Of a stretch of DNA of 64,000 bases, positions 11,810 through 23,173 are shown piece by piece. This stretch comes from Salvator merianae (taxonomy: Eukaryota; Chordata; Lepidosauria; Squamata; Teiidae): contig QVOM02000034.1 of NCBI GenBank assembly GCA_003586115.2, positions 114,715,571-114,779,570 on the forward strand, written 5' to 3'. Within the stretch, counting starts at the first letter, position 1. Each line of letters opens with the position of its first letter. Both the position numbers and the translations under genes were made by a program. The notes under the pieces are model-generated. The model ran no database searches, was not told where the DNA came from, and was given only the letters and a program-made list of their open reading frames with translations.

Positions 11810-14599
11810 TCTGGGGTAGATTATTTTTATTTACAGTATTATAAGCCACCTTTAAAGCTTGGAAAGGTAAGAAGGCCTGATCCAAAGATTTAAATAATGA
11901 TGCAGTAAGTATCATATCGAAGCAATAGCATAATATTAGAAGTGTTCTACTATACTGTATTATATTAAATTCCACTTCTTGGCTGTACTGGGTAGGGGCA
12001 AATGATTGCATGAAAGAAACAACATATACACCAACCACTGTTCTAATTATTTTTTGCAACTGCCCAATTTCATGAACTGATTTCCAAACAGGCAATCTGA
12101 AAAGCGTTCAGAGGTTGACCCCCATTTACTTTATATCCTAGAATTCTGTATGCCACCAACAGTTAACATTAATCTTTACCTTAACCGCTTACTACTGCAG
12201 AATGCAACATGAATGTATGCAATTAAAGTACACCAGTTTGTTCATTGAGCATGTCAGTATAAACCCTGCATAGTCATTTAAAAGTCTCATTTTTATCTAA
12301 AGGCAAAAAATATAGTGAAGGCAAGCGATTACCAGATCTCCCTTGAGATTACTGAGCCCTTAGGTCAGGGTGAAAAATATTAGAAAAATCACTAGTGCAA
12401 TTTTCTTTACATTGACCTTCTCAGAACCTCCAAAAAGCAACTGTCCTCCAGAGGCAGATTATTCATCAACCTCTCTACACAGTCTCAGCCCTGGACTTTC
12501 CTCAGCAAAGACAGGAAGCAGTTGGTGAATTGCACATGAGTAAAGAGAGATATATCAACACGACAGGAGTCCTAAATTGAGGCAGCGCCAAAACATGCTT
12601 CATTTTACAAAGCAAGTTAAATTCAGTCCTCCTTTCACAGATTGATGCTCACTGCTTTGATTCAGCCCACAAGGTATTCACTATATGTCTTTCTTATTCA
12701 ATGTTTATATTAAAGAAGGGAAAGCCAGCTTGGTTCTTTAGCATTGTCAGCCCTGATTTTAAAGGGCTTTGTTCTTATGGCTGTTCACTTGCCCATCTCT
12801 CACAATTCATGAGCAGGTCAAGTTGCACTGACCTGAGAATTCTGGGATCAGTTTCCCTACCTGGCAAAAGATGACTGCATTTCTCAACAACTCAACTCAA
12901 CCCAATTAACTGTGGCAAATCAAGGCTGCCAAAAATACAAGGCTGGAGTTGGTTCTGATATTCTGTAGTTTAAAATATGGAGGGTGTTTTTGTCATTCTC
13001 TGCTATCATCAACCTCCGCACCAAACTCATCGTGGTTAGCACCCCTTTTCCATGTTATGCCCCCAGCAACAATGTACTGACTAATTTCTCCATACTAATT
13101 AGTCCATGCCAGCAAGAGGAGAAGTCACACAAACACATCTCAGGTTACACATGAAGAATGGGAAAGAAGTCCATTTAATTCACTTACAAATATCAATCTG
13201 CACCATTGCCATTGTATAAATAAATATAGTAATAGGTACATGAGTATGCTTAGATATTCCTGCTTCTTAAAATTTTACAGCAAAGTTCTTTAACAAGAGA
13301 AGAATCAATGTAAGAAGGGGTTGCTGGATTAGAAGAACCATTGGTCTTCTTCAGAAAGGCACTTCTTACAGTCTTAAAAACATGGATGCGATCAGACATG
13401 CTTAAAGAGACACCCTTTGAGTAAATTTGAGTCTGCTAGGACAAACATTTTTCTCTTCATTTGTCTTACCCCATCTTGAAGTCTCAGAAAGGCCGTCTCT
13501 TCATCATTCAGGATTTCATAACTCTGAAGGTATCCCTTTCTTTAAACCTGGTTGGGCACAAAACTAGATAAGCAAAGAGGTGGGAGTTTCCTATTAAGTG
13601 GCCAATCAGTGGCAAGCACTCATAGTCAGGGTAGGTTTTGCCTGACTTGGAGGTACATATAGACTGAAGTGTGGCAAAATAAGGTAGGTTCCCAGCTACA
13701 TATTCAGACAACTGTTTATACCGGAATTTTTTTGTGCATATGGGATGGGACACTTATTTTTAAAGGGATGACTAAAAAAACACTATCTGATCATGTATGT
13801 TTACAGCATAGAATATTTTAGGTAAAAATGTGCACAAAAAATGTCTATATTGGTGATGTTAAGATACAAAAATGTTTTATATTTAATACATTTTTTCCCT
13901 AAAAAAGTATTATATTAAATAAACAGTTGTACAAACAGCCATATATGACAACTTTTTAAAATAGACAATTTACATGCAAAAATTAAACAAGCCAAGCATT
14001 TAGATTATAATGTAAGAAAATGTGAAAAAATGAAATTTGCCAAGATTTGTATACCCTACAGACATGTGTTTTCTTTCAGACTATAAAGTAAGGTTACAGA
14101 TTTTATATTTTATATTAAAACCAGCACAAAGGAAGAGGAGCTAAAAACACTTCTTCCATTGCCTTACGTTGATGCTCCGTGTAGAGTGGTCACAACACTA
14201 CTGAAAAGGGACACAGGCCTGCATGAAATCTGTCTTTATGAATTTAGAAATAACAATTAGGATTTAAGAAGAAATACACCCTAGCAGGAAAACTTTAATC
14301 AGGTGATTTATGTGTCTGATGTCTAGATATTCAAAGTCTTTGTTCTCCCTTTTTATGTTTTTTGTTTGTTTCATAGCCTTGATGTGACCTGGCCAGTTCC
14401 TCAAACAGTCTTTCAAATAAAAAACACTGGAATTTAGGCCATTTGGCCATCCTACAGTGCAGCTGCTTTGACCTTTTCACTCTCAACCTGGAACTAATAC
14501 TGAAAGTGAACCAGAAACAGTAGATAGCTTTCAGCTGAGTGCAGAAAGTTTTTGTTAAGAACTGTAGATTATTTTGTTGGAAAACAAAAGCAAAATAGA
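11810..14599. other. Non-coding, no recognised gene
   Basis: The first 90 bases (TTATTTTTATTTACAG, then ATAAGCCACC) look like a reversed LINE tail remnant. The remainder is AT-rich unique-looking DNA. The region 13780-14110 is especially A+T-rich. No domain-bearing frame was found. Confidence 0.5.
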
Positions 14600-14672
14600 T
14601 TGAGTGAGTGAGTGAGTGAGATTATTGATTGATCGATCAATCGGTTGATCAATCAATTGATTGATTGATTTA
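14600..14672. repeat. (TGAG)n and palindromic GATT/AATC tract
   Basis: About five TGAG units are followed by ATTGATTGATCGATCAATCG and related runs, in which GATT units turn into their complement AATC. This makes a short self-complementary simple repeat. Confidence 0.85.
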
Positions 14673-16502
14673 TCAAGGGATAGTATTCTAGTTACATACA
14701 CATAAATGCATATTAATGTATTTCCACACATTCACACTCAGGTCAAAAATCATTCCTAAAATCAGTTCAGAATTAACAAGCATTGGATTTCCTGACCATA
14801 TTTAAAAATGGCTCTCAAACATTTTTGAAGCAATATTTCATGTACACTGTTTGTTTAATAATTTTATAGAACTCTTGGAATTAGTGCACCATATCCTAAC
14901 TCCCAATCAGGCAGACGGACCAGCAGGCTCCAATCCCACACAAGGCCTGTGCTGTGCAGAGTCATGCCTCCATATTCAGGACTACAGGAAAATGATTTTG
15001 GCAGCATGTCAAAACACATCCCCAGGGGCTCCCAAAGCTAGGAACCTATGTCCTGACCTCACCTTCCCTTGTTTGGAATCAGTGGGCCTAGCTGTTCCAT
15101 ATCCACTAATCCTGAACAAGGGCAAGTAAGTGCAGAAACAACCTTAGTTTCTAAATTCTTTAGACGTATTGTTGGGAGCACCTGAAGACTGCTCGATGGT
15201 GTGCTTATTTAGAAAACTATTGGGGTCACATGGAGTAAGTCTGTAAATTAACACAATGGCCTACTTCGAAATGTGTTTGGGGATTTTTGAACTTTTTTTT
15301 AAGAGGGACAACAGCAGATGTAGGACCATGCAATCTGGTTAAGGCACAGTGGCTAATCAGTTGCTCCATCTGATTATCTTGATTCATTTATTTGGATAGA
15401 AATATCCTATCAAATTTTACCTGACCTTTTTTCCTCCTTTTATGCCTAATGTGCTTCCAAATGCTCCATGTTGACCAAGTGTTAGTGTGTATATTATTTG
15501 TTTCATCACTGTGATAATGAGGTTGTATTCTCAGACATTTAGAGGGATCAAAACATGCATAAATGAATGCTACTAATGGTTCGATAGCACACACACCAAA
15601 AACAACCTTTAACACTATATTGTACTTTGATGTATCCTAGTCAGCAATGATGAAAAATAAAAACATATTCATAGTCAAATAATACCTGCATTTAATCTGA
15701 AGCACCTTTGCCATATAAAACCTTGTCTAGATATTTCATGGGTGATTAAATAAAATGAAGCACAATAAAAATTGTGGCTGTCAAAGCACTGGAAAACAGA
15801 TGACTCATAATGATGTTCATGAACGTTATTCAGATTTGCTGGAGAAAGGTGTGTGATGATTATTAATTAGTGACTTGTATAGCTAGAAAAATATAGACCC
15901 AGTTATGAGAGCACTTATTGACCTTACGCATTTCTAATATCACTGCAAAGGAGGGTGTGTTTTTTTCTTTCCTTTTCTCGTTACCAGGCTAAATGTTCAT
16001 GTATAGCATCATGGAATGAATATGCCAAGAAAAGAAGGGTAATTTCTTCGAATGATTTCCCCCAAGACCTAAGAAATGGAGAACGAAAAAAGGGAATAGG
16101 TTAAACAACTAACCACTGACAAGTACCTTTATGCCATAATTAGTACCATAAATTATTTTCATCTTGTCATTCAACTTATGAAAATGTTCTCCAGTTTTTT
16201 TTATTTCCATACTTGAAGTGCTTATTACATAATTTCAAATGCTGTGTGGTGTGACATCCAACCAACTATTTTTGAGACTTCTAAATTTTTTATTTTATTT
16301 TATTTTTTAAAGGGGGGGAATACTTACCACTCTCTTGGTTCCAGAGATGTTTGATAGAAACTAAACTGTGGAGGAAGGAACAGCACTGGAAATATACTTT
16401 ACTTATATAGATCTGACCCAATTTTTAGGCCTTTCCTGGATATTACTTGGCAAACCTATATGCAAAACAGCTTCTGGACCACCATTGCTTCCCTAGGGTG
16501 TC
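14673..16502. other. Non-coding, no recognised element
   Basis: The 92-codon frame at 14851-15129 has no recognisable domain. The stretch near 15770-15890 is complex and unique-looking, and could be a conserved non-coding element, but nothing visible in one genome can show that. Confidence 0.4.
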
Positions 16503-16505
16503 TAA

Positions 16506-16962
16506 GAGCCTGTTCACACTTGAGTGCTAGTGAGTGTCCAGATGCTCACTAGCACAGTGCATCCACATTTTGCAGAAGCCAAGCATTCAGGAGAGTCTAC
16601 AGATGCTCCCAAAGGCTATTAGCTATGCATAACTAAATCATTGTCCACAGATGGACTGGGAGCAGCTGGACTGTTCCCAATACGTAGCGTTCACACCTAC
16701 TTCCGGTGCAAATGCTGCAGGCTGTGGCATAGCATGGCTGTGACTGCACAGTCATGTACTGCATCCCTGGTTGCAACAGCAGTGGTTGGATGTTTCTGCA
16801 ACTGCTGTCATGGTGAGTGGTCAGCATTTACACTATGAGTACTGGAAGCCCAGTTCTGGGCTGTTCTATCCCTCGCAGTGCAGGTGATGTTGCACTTCAT
16901 GGTCTTTTCCACCTTAGAATCATAGAATGTTACATTCTAAGGTGAAAAGTGTGAATGGATCC
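16506..16962. mobile_element. Harbinger-like MITE, 457 bp
   Basis: The left end GAGCCTGTTCACACTTGAG and the right end AAGTGTGAATGGATCC are imperfect inverted repeats. The flanks are TAA (16503-16505) and TAA (16963-16965), the 3-bp TWA-type duplication of PIF/Harbinger elements. Inner palindromic motifs include CTAGTGAGTG/CACTAGCA and TTCTAAGGTGAAAAG near the right end. There is no transposase. Internal sequence is related to the element at 59608-60049, which lies in the opposite orientation. Confidence 0.75.
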
Positions 16963-16965
16963 TAA

Positions 16966-17580
16966 GTCTGCATCCTCACAGGGGTAGAATCCGAGACATA
17001 GCTTACACAGTCAAATCTGGAGGCAGTGGAGGTAATAGAAAAAAGTGGAACTCTAAGCTGACTTCTTGGAGTCCCTTGAAAAGGCTGCTGCATTAGAACA
17101 GTGCTGCAGCAAACCCGAAATGCAACCAGAATCACATGCAGGGACAAAAACTGCTAGCAGAAGTCCACTACTATTCAGAACCATACACCTAATTGTGGCC
17201 ACAGTTTTGGCTATTGAGTCACTTTCTCATCTTCCCTCCCTTATTAATCTACATGGAGACATGGAAGTAATTCCACCGGCAAAAATGATCTGGGAGTCAC
17301 TCTCAGGGTGGACGGAGAAGACTTGGGGGTCAAAATGTAATGAGGGCTTCAGTCCGTCCTTTTCAGTCCTGTCCCCAATCTTATGGGGGGCTGGATGCTT
17401 CCCAAGGGCACGCTAAGCAGAAAAGTGGGGGTGTAGCTTGATCCTGGGAGACCAAAGGGGGAAGGCTGCCAATGAGACACCAAGGGGCATCAGACTGGAG
17501 GATGTGAAAAACCAAAAACAAAATAGTGTGATGTCTATGTTCTATGGGGTTTACTCACGGTTCATAGAGCAACAATTAAG
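16966..17580. other. Unplaced sequence upstream of the gypsy remnant
   Basis: No domain was recognised. It could contain decayed upstream parts of the LTR retrotransposon whose chromodomain follows, but I cannot align it to any pol domain. Confidence 0.4.
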
Positions 17581-17757
17581 GTAATGGTGGAAGAGTACCA
17601 GCATTTTGAAATTCCACAGATATTGGACTTTCAGGTTAATCAGGACAAATTACAATATTTGGTTAGTTGGAAAGGCTATCATAACTCTGAACATTCATGG
17701 GTTAACTTGGATGATGTCTCAGCCTCCTGCCTCATTAAGGACATCCATCCCCGCTAA
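17581..17757 (+). pseudogene. Ty3/gypsy chromovirus integrase C-terminus (chromodomain remnant)
   Basis: This open stretch of 58 codons ends in TAA. It reads as the chromodomain found at the C-terminus of chromovirus integrases. The diagnostic core is LQYLVSWKGY, followed by a HSWVN motif (usual form NSWEP/RSWVP) and a helix ending CLIKDIHPR just before the stop. An EIPQILDFQV stretch lies ahead of the core, where the family has EVEEILDSR. In the family this domain binds methylated histone H3 and guides integration into heterochromatin. The catalytic integrase core, reverse transcriptase and LTRs are not recognisable nearby, so this is a fragment. The short length makes family identity good and exact lineage unknown. 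Confidence 0.7.
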
Positions 17758-20023
17758 ACTGATAAGCCTGCCCTGATTCAGGGCTGCCAGAAATCAGCCA
17801 GACTAATGATCCTAGCCATTAAAAAAGCCTTTAAAAAGCCTTTGAAAAGCCAAAAGCCCTGCCTGATTCCCTGGATGACCAAGGGCAGCCCTGAGTGTGG
17901 GATGAGCAGTGTGAAGAGGACTTACAGAAGGATAGCAGCTGGCTGCTTGTGGGTCCAGGCAGAAAAGTCTGTGGAGGCATCTACACCATAATGGCACTGT
18001 GCAGATCCCACCATAGTCGGTACTCTAAAGAAAAAGGGAAATTTCTCCTTCATTCTTTACAAATCTCTTTGGTCTTCTTCAATGTTGGTATTTACACATC
18101 TAGTGATAAAAGCCTGGTGCAAAAATAATTTGGTGCTTCGATGCATTGTTTTTATTTGTTTCCATTTCTCCAGGGCTTCTTCTCTCCCTTCCAAACCCAG
18201 TTTTGCTTGCTTAATTGTTTGGGAAGGTTTTAATCTATTTCTGATTTTAGGAGTACAGTCATCCCTTGTATAATGCTGTGAGTTTCTTCCTGCAAGCCAC
18301 ACTGTGCACATAATTGTCATCCATGGAAAACCAAAGTTAAGGTAACCATGGTGGCCCAGAATACCAATTTTAAACCAGTGGTGTTTCAGAGGAAAGATCC
18401 AGTCAACCAGTCTAAGTCGATAGATGGCTATTGTCCATGCTGGTAGGGCAGAAAGCAAGGTGGGGAAAGGAAGTTGTGCCAGTGATCAGAATAAACAGAA
18501 CAGAGTAAAGCAGGTGAGACACTGCTGAAGATGCAATTCTGGGCAGACCCACATGATATTGAACCCCTGAACATCATGGATTATAGGCACATTAACTGTC
18601 TCTGAAGTGAAACATGAATGGAAGAGAAAGGGAGAGCATTTAAGTACTAAGTACGGTGAGATGCTGCCTTCTTTGCTGCCCTAGTTATTTAAGGGATGAT
18701 GTCTTGCATTCAGGAGTCTCAAAGATAGGTCATGGATTCAAGGATAAGCATTGCATAATGTCCCTCTTCTTATAACAGACAGAAGAAAATTTATGTGGGA
18801 AATTGGCTTCTTTTATCAATCATCAAAAAACAGCCATTTTAAAAATGTATGTTACAGATATCCAGAATTGTGTATTCCATCTGTATAGAGATGATATGAT
18901 AAAAGCACCATATATTGAATGTTCCTCTGCAGTTAACAGTCATCATCTTCTCTTTAAAAAAAAAAAAAAATCTTCAAGCTTACGCATGTTCAGCTTTATA
19001 CTGACACATCCAAGAATATTCCATGTGGGTTCTGTGTGGGATGCAGTCAGTGGAAGTCATTGCAAGCAGCCCAAAATAGCTTCCAAGACTGTTATCAGTT
19101 CTGAGGGTCAGCTGCCAAAGACATCTACATCTTTTTTCTTAAGTACTATATAGCATTACTGCAACATGTGGCACTACTACTTGCTGATAATGGTTTTGCA
19201 TAATAGGTTCTTCAACAGTATACTTTTCAACATCATATTTAGCAATTAGGCTGATATGTATAGTGCAATTGCAGTGCAATCTTATGCATTTCTACTCAGA
19301 AAAAAACAGAACAATGTAAATGGATGCCAAAAAAAAAAAATATTACCAGGCTTAAGTCTCATTCTTTCTCAAATATCAGAGATATGCCATGATTTTTAGT
19401 TAATATTTTTTTAAAAGAAAGCAGAAAAATGCATGAAAAGATAAAGAAATCAATAGAAAACTTTACAAAGTGAAACCCAACAGTTACATTCCAAAAAAAA
19501 AAAAGATGAAACAGATTTTCTATTATTATATCTGGTCATGTTTTCCAGTACTGTATGAAAAGTACTACATTCATTTTCAGGGACCTTATTTTTCATAGCG
19601 TCTGTTTAACAAAGGTCAGAGGGTTGATGTGTGCGATATTATCGGACTAATATTACTGCCCATCAAGAGTACAACAGTTATTTCTTATCAGACTCTGGTT
19701 TCTAAACAACATTTCTGTTCCTAATAGACCAAAATGCAGTTGAGGAACCTCAAAACATGGCTTCCAAACACAGTCTCAGCTTGCCTCTCACCATTTATGG
19801 TCTAAATATATGAGTTCCCAACTACAAAAGATCCATTGTACCTTACAGGAAAGCTTTTACCTTTAGTAAAATGACCCTTTTACCATTGAGAAAAACATTG
19901 GATATGATCTCAATGTCACTTCCTGCCATTTCTAGTGCAGCCTTTTTGAATGGCATTCAGAGAGCCTCGCCCCTTCCCTGACATCCTGGCAAAAGTGTTT
20001 CAGAGTCACTACTGATTCAGATC
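17758..20023. other. Non-coding, no recognised gene
   Basis: There is an internal AAAAAGCCTTTAAAAAGCC duplication near 17820-17850. The minus-strand frame at 18057-18458 (133 codons) is the longest here but matches no family I know. A-runs lie at 18956-18970, 19330-19340 and 19492-19504. Confidence 0.45.
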
Positions 20024-20026
20024 TAA

Positions 20027-20220
20027 GGGCCTTTTCACCCTTAACACTAGTGAGCATTTGGATGCATACTAGCAAAGTTCATCCACACCATGTGGAAGCC
20101 CTCACAAAAAGGAGCAGACTACAGCTGCTTCTGATCGCTACACGCTGTGGAGCACAAAATCATGTTCCACAGCTGTACCAAGAGCAGCTGGTCTAACCAC
20201 CCTTGGAACAGTAGTAGTCC
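20027..20220. mobile_element. Harbinger-like MITE, short or internally deleted
   Basis: The left end GGGCCTTTTCACCCTT is preceded by TAA (20024-20026). A candidate right end GTAGTAGTCC is followed by TAA (20221-20223). The inner CACTAGTGAGCATTTGGATGC resembles the start of the 16506 copy. The right terminus is only weakly complementary to the left, so the end is tentative. Confidence 0.5.
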
Positions 20221-20223
20221 TAA

Positions 20224-20543
20224 AAAAACACACAGATCTACTGGTGTTTTAATAAAGGTGGCCATTTTTTCTGTCTATATCAGGCCTCACTCCATCCCAA
20301 TTCAGATGGATCAGCATAGAGAGGAGGAGAAGCCTCTCTCTTCTGTCCTAGCATGTAGAAGAGAGGGGCTTGAACATGATTGGATGCCATGCTGGATCTG
20401 TATTACAGAAAGTGTAATAACACCCTTATATATGCCATATATGACATAGACTGGATCCAGCAGCAAGGCAGTGTACATAATGCTCCCATTTCAAATTTCA
20501 ATTTTGTCTTAAAGAGTTAGAAAAAGTACAATTTCCTTCTTCC
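20224..20543. other. No recognisable feature
   Basis: About 320 bases between a MITE and the GC-rich hAT-like element. Nothing supportable was seen. Confidence 0.5.
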
Positions 20544-20551
20544 AGCCAGAT

Positions 20552-21153
20552 CAGAGGCATAGCGAGGGGGGGCGGGGGGCATTCCACCCCTGGCGGAGCA
20601 TTGTCCAGGGCGGGCGGCCCACGGAGCCAGGGCCCCACCCACCGGCGCCCTCACTTGTCACCCCGGGCAGCCGCGCTCGTCGCCCCGGCCTGCCCGGCGG
20701 TGGCCGTGCTTCTCGTCCCAGCCCACCCAGCGGGGGCTGCAGTCCTCGCCCCGGCCCATCCAGCGGTGGCCGTGCTCGTCGCCCCGCCCACCAGCGTGCG
20801 TGTGGGCGGAGCCAGCGAGCACGCATGCGTGCGGGCATGGCCATCAAAGCCACCGACGGGTGGGCCGGGGCAAGGAGCGCAGCCGCCACCGGGTGGGCCG
20901 GGGCGAGGAGCGCGGCCGCCGCCGGGCAGGCCGGGGTGAGGAGCGCAGCCCCTGCAGGGCGGGCCGGGGCGATGAGCAAGGCCGCTGGTGGGCAGGGTGA
21001 CGGGCGGGGCATGCGCGCTCGCTGGCCCTGCACGCACACATGCGCGCTCGCTGGCCCTGCCCGCACGCATGCATGCTCACTGGCCCTGCCCCTAGCCCCA
21101 GGCGTCAAAGCTGCTAGTAGCCCCAGCCGTCAAAGCTGCTAGCTGCGGCAGTG
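20552..21153. mobile_element. hAT-like non-autonomous element with palindromic GC-rich minisatellite
   Basis: The insertion is flanked by an exact 8-bp direct repeat AGCCAGAT (20544-20551 and 21154-21161). Its ends, CAGAGGCATAGCGAG and the complement CACTGCCGCAGCTAG, start with CA(G/C) and resemble each other as imperfect inverted repeats. The interior is very GC- and CpG-rich and built from 33-bp units: three on one strand (20682-20780), then a centre, then four in reverse complement (20849-20980). A second motif of about 29 bp, with core CGCTCGCTGGCCCTGC, lies three times to the right (about 21009-21095) and once inverted in the centre. The 185-codon minus-strand frame here is a by-product of GC-rich repeats and low stop density. 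hAT assignment rests on the duplication length and CAG-type end. Confidence 0.7.
20682..20980. repeat. 33-bp minisatellite arranged as an inverted pair of arrays
   Basis: Units on the left begin GCCCCGGCC and those on the right end GGCCGGGGC plus a short linker. The right-hand units are reverse complements of the left-hand ones. Unit length is exactly 33 in seven units. The arrangement could fold into a long GC hairpin around about 20781-20848, which itself contains alternating purine-pyrimidine stretches such as ACGCATGCGTGCG. Confidence 0.9.
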
Positions 21154-21161
21154 AGCCAGAT

Positions 21162-21545
21162 CTTTTGCCTGGCTGAATGATAGGCTGTTGTCACACCTTC
21201 ACTTTAAAGCTTCTTCAGCCCATTTTATGACCTGGTAGACCACACCTGTTAATTGATATCCATTTCTTTTGGGGACTTTTCACCCTCCATGAGGACGTTC
21301 CTACATTCAGATAATCACAGCTCTGAAACCATTATAGAGCATTACCCTGTTCTTATTTTCAAAGGTGTGGCCATGGTAGGACTAAAGGGACTTAACCATT
21401 TTGTAGTGGATGACTGCAGGTGAATTTCCCTTTTTCTTTTGGCCAATGTGTGACCATGTGGGTGTTACCCAGAGTTGGTGCCATCCGCTCCTTCTTCCTT
21501 CCTCTACAGTACCACCAGCCAGCCCTCCTTGGTAGTTAACATCCA
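21162..21545. other. Spacer between hAT-like and foldback elements
   Basis: About 380 bases of ordinary sequence with no recognisable feature. Confidence 0.5.
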
Positions 21546-21974
21546 GATTGCATACAGCACAAATTGTTATAGGATGTACTTCCTTTCAGGAGTCACGCTC
21601 CATTTTCTTTTTTAAGAAAAGCAGAAAAGTGCTTTTAAGCTTCTTGACACTTTCTCTGCCTGCTGCATTGCCTTCCTTCCTCTGCCTTTTGCTCTGCTGC
21701 TGCAGCCAGCGAGAGCAAAAAGCAGCTCCTGGTATTCCTTCCCAGTTAGCATTTTCCTCCACTTGCTGTTGCCTCTTGGATGCTTTTACTGAGGAGAGGA
21801 AAGGAATCGAGAGGAGAGGAAAGGCAAGGGGTCAAGAAGAGAGGAGAGGGATTGCGCTTTTTGTTTGGGGTGCTGCTGCTGCTGCTGCTGTGAGTCACAG
21901 AAAGCAATGCGAGTCAAAGGAAAGCTCTTTCAAATTGAAACAATGTATTCCAGCTACACTGTTTCAACAGACAA
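21546..21974 (+). repeat. Left arm of foldback structure
   Basis: This segment is the imperfect reverse complement of 23174-23612. Shared landmarks are the outer CTTCCTTTCAGGAG box, the TTTTAAGAAAAGCAGAAAAGTG segment, a homopurine tract (AGAGGAGAGGAAAGG repeats, about 21791-21851), a (CTG)n run and ACAATGTATTCCA near the centre. The 211-codon frame at 21548-22183 spans arm and core without any recognisable domain. The two arms flank the 1.2-kb element and face each other. Confidence 0.75.
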
Positions 21975-23173
21975 GACTGTGGTCCGACATCGTAAATTTA
22001 TTCTGTATCAGAAGAGCACAAGGACTAAATTCGTCTTCTGATCGTTCCCACAGTTACAGTTTAACACGGACTCAATTCGGACTTGCTCGTTCTCACACTG
22101 ATGTTTCCCGTGCTTGGCATGGAGAAACAGTACCTTTTCTGCCTCCACCCCTTGTCAAATTCCCCTCCCCGTGCAGTCAGTGATTGGCTGCAGTCCCAAC
22201 GTTCAAATCTTGACATAACAGGGGCAGGAAAGTCAAGCTCCGCTCTCCGTATGTCCCCGCTGCTGCCTCAGAACATGGATTCACTTGGCAGCGTTATTAG
22301 TCATTCGCCATTTGCTCCTTCTCCCCACTACAGCCTCTATCTACACAAGTAGAACTCTAAAACTATGTGTACCACACAATTAAGCTTTTTAAAGGGCTGA
22401 TGGCAATTTCTGTTCCCTTGCAAGTGCACTTTTGCGCAATTGCACAATTTAAAAGTAGCGCAAAAGCAGGGAGAGGTCCCTGGCGAAGGGGAAACGTGAG
22501 GAGGGAACGTGGGGGGGGGGCTCTATTATCTTGATAGTGCAGTTCATCGCCAGCAAATAGACGTTGCCTCATCTCTCCCTGAGACATCCACAGTGGCATG
22601 TGTCCCCGTTGTGTAACTGTCTGTTGCCGACGGCAAAACTCATCTTGAGTGGGTTGTTTGTTGGGGCAAGAGGACTGCAACCCCAAACAGGCGCAGTTTA
22701 TTTTTTGGTTTAAAGAGCAGATGGAAGTGGAGGAAGCCTTTAATCTCTTCCTGGCAGTGTCGAATGGGGGATAAAGAAAGAGAAAGGACCACAGCTTAGC
22801 GAAGTAAAAAGGAGGACGGTTTCTTTTCCCCTGGCAGCGACGGAAGTGGGGATAATGGAGGCAGAGGAAACTACTGCGCTTCCTGCCCACCCACATAGTC
22901 TGTAATTGGACGGCACAAAATGGGGATCCCTCCCTCTGCACGCCCCCCAAAAAGTACAGTCCCTCCCAAGTAGTCTCCATCCCCATTCCCACATTGCAAA
23001 GTAAAGCGTGCTAGCGATCTGGAACGGCTTGAGAACTCATTAAATCCGAATACAAAGTAGTCCGGATTTCGCCAATTTAGTCCAGAAAAACTATGGAACC
23101 ACAAGATCATGTCAGGCCAGCGGGAACTGAAGACAGCCTGTAAACTGATTAAATGCCGTGTCAGAAAGCGGCC
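21975..23173 (-). mobile_element. 1.2-kb GC-rich non-autonomous DNA element, copy A
   Basis: This segment aligns along its length, in reverse orientation, with 38347-39548. Termini read on the minus strand are GGCCGCTTTCTGACA and, at the other end, the complement of GACTGTGGTCCGACATCG. They are imperfect inverted repeats of about 30 bp. The GGCC start and apparent 3-bp target preference suggest PIF/Harbinger affinity, which is inference. The interior contains GC-rich promoter-like sequence, a run of G near 22510 and the motif TTTGCGCAATTGC. Long frames (22363-22992 and others) are partly shared with copy B but carry many amino-acid changes, so they look non-coding. The element sits between inverted arms. 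Confidence 0.7.

Noticed and set aside
15770..15890. A possible conserved homeobox-type enhancer (ATTATTAATTAGTGAC wording)
   Set aside because: TAATTA motifs are common in AT-rich DNA; without cross-species alignment there is no support.
18057..18458. A 133-codon minus-strand frame with a charged second half
   Set aside because: No domain recognised, no second copy in the window, no splice or promoter context. It could be a decayed retroelement, but I cannot support that.
20551..21108. A 185-codon Pro/Ala/Arg-rich frame on the minus strand
   Set aside because: Several overlapping frames on both strands are open because the DNA is GC-rich with few stop codons; its repeats are 33-bp minisatellite units (11 residues), not a protein design.
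21548..22183. A 211-codon frame with a Leu/Ser/Cys-rich hydrophobic start
   Set aside because: It crosses the boundary between foldback arm and core element, and the first part is repeated in minus-strand frames because the arms are inverted repeats. The hydrophobic stretch is a by-product of pyrimidine-rich DNA.
22363..22992. A 209-codon frame inside copy A, similar to the 148-codon frame at 38624-39070 in copy B
   Set aside because: The similarity follows from the two DNA copies being related. Differences change amino acids about as freely as expected by chance, the two frames diverge after an indel, and there is no recognisable domain. Not a transposase or host gene.
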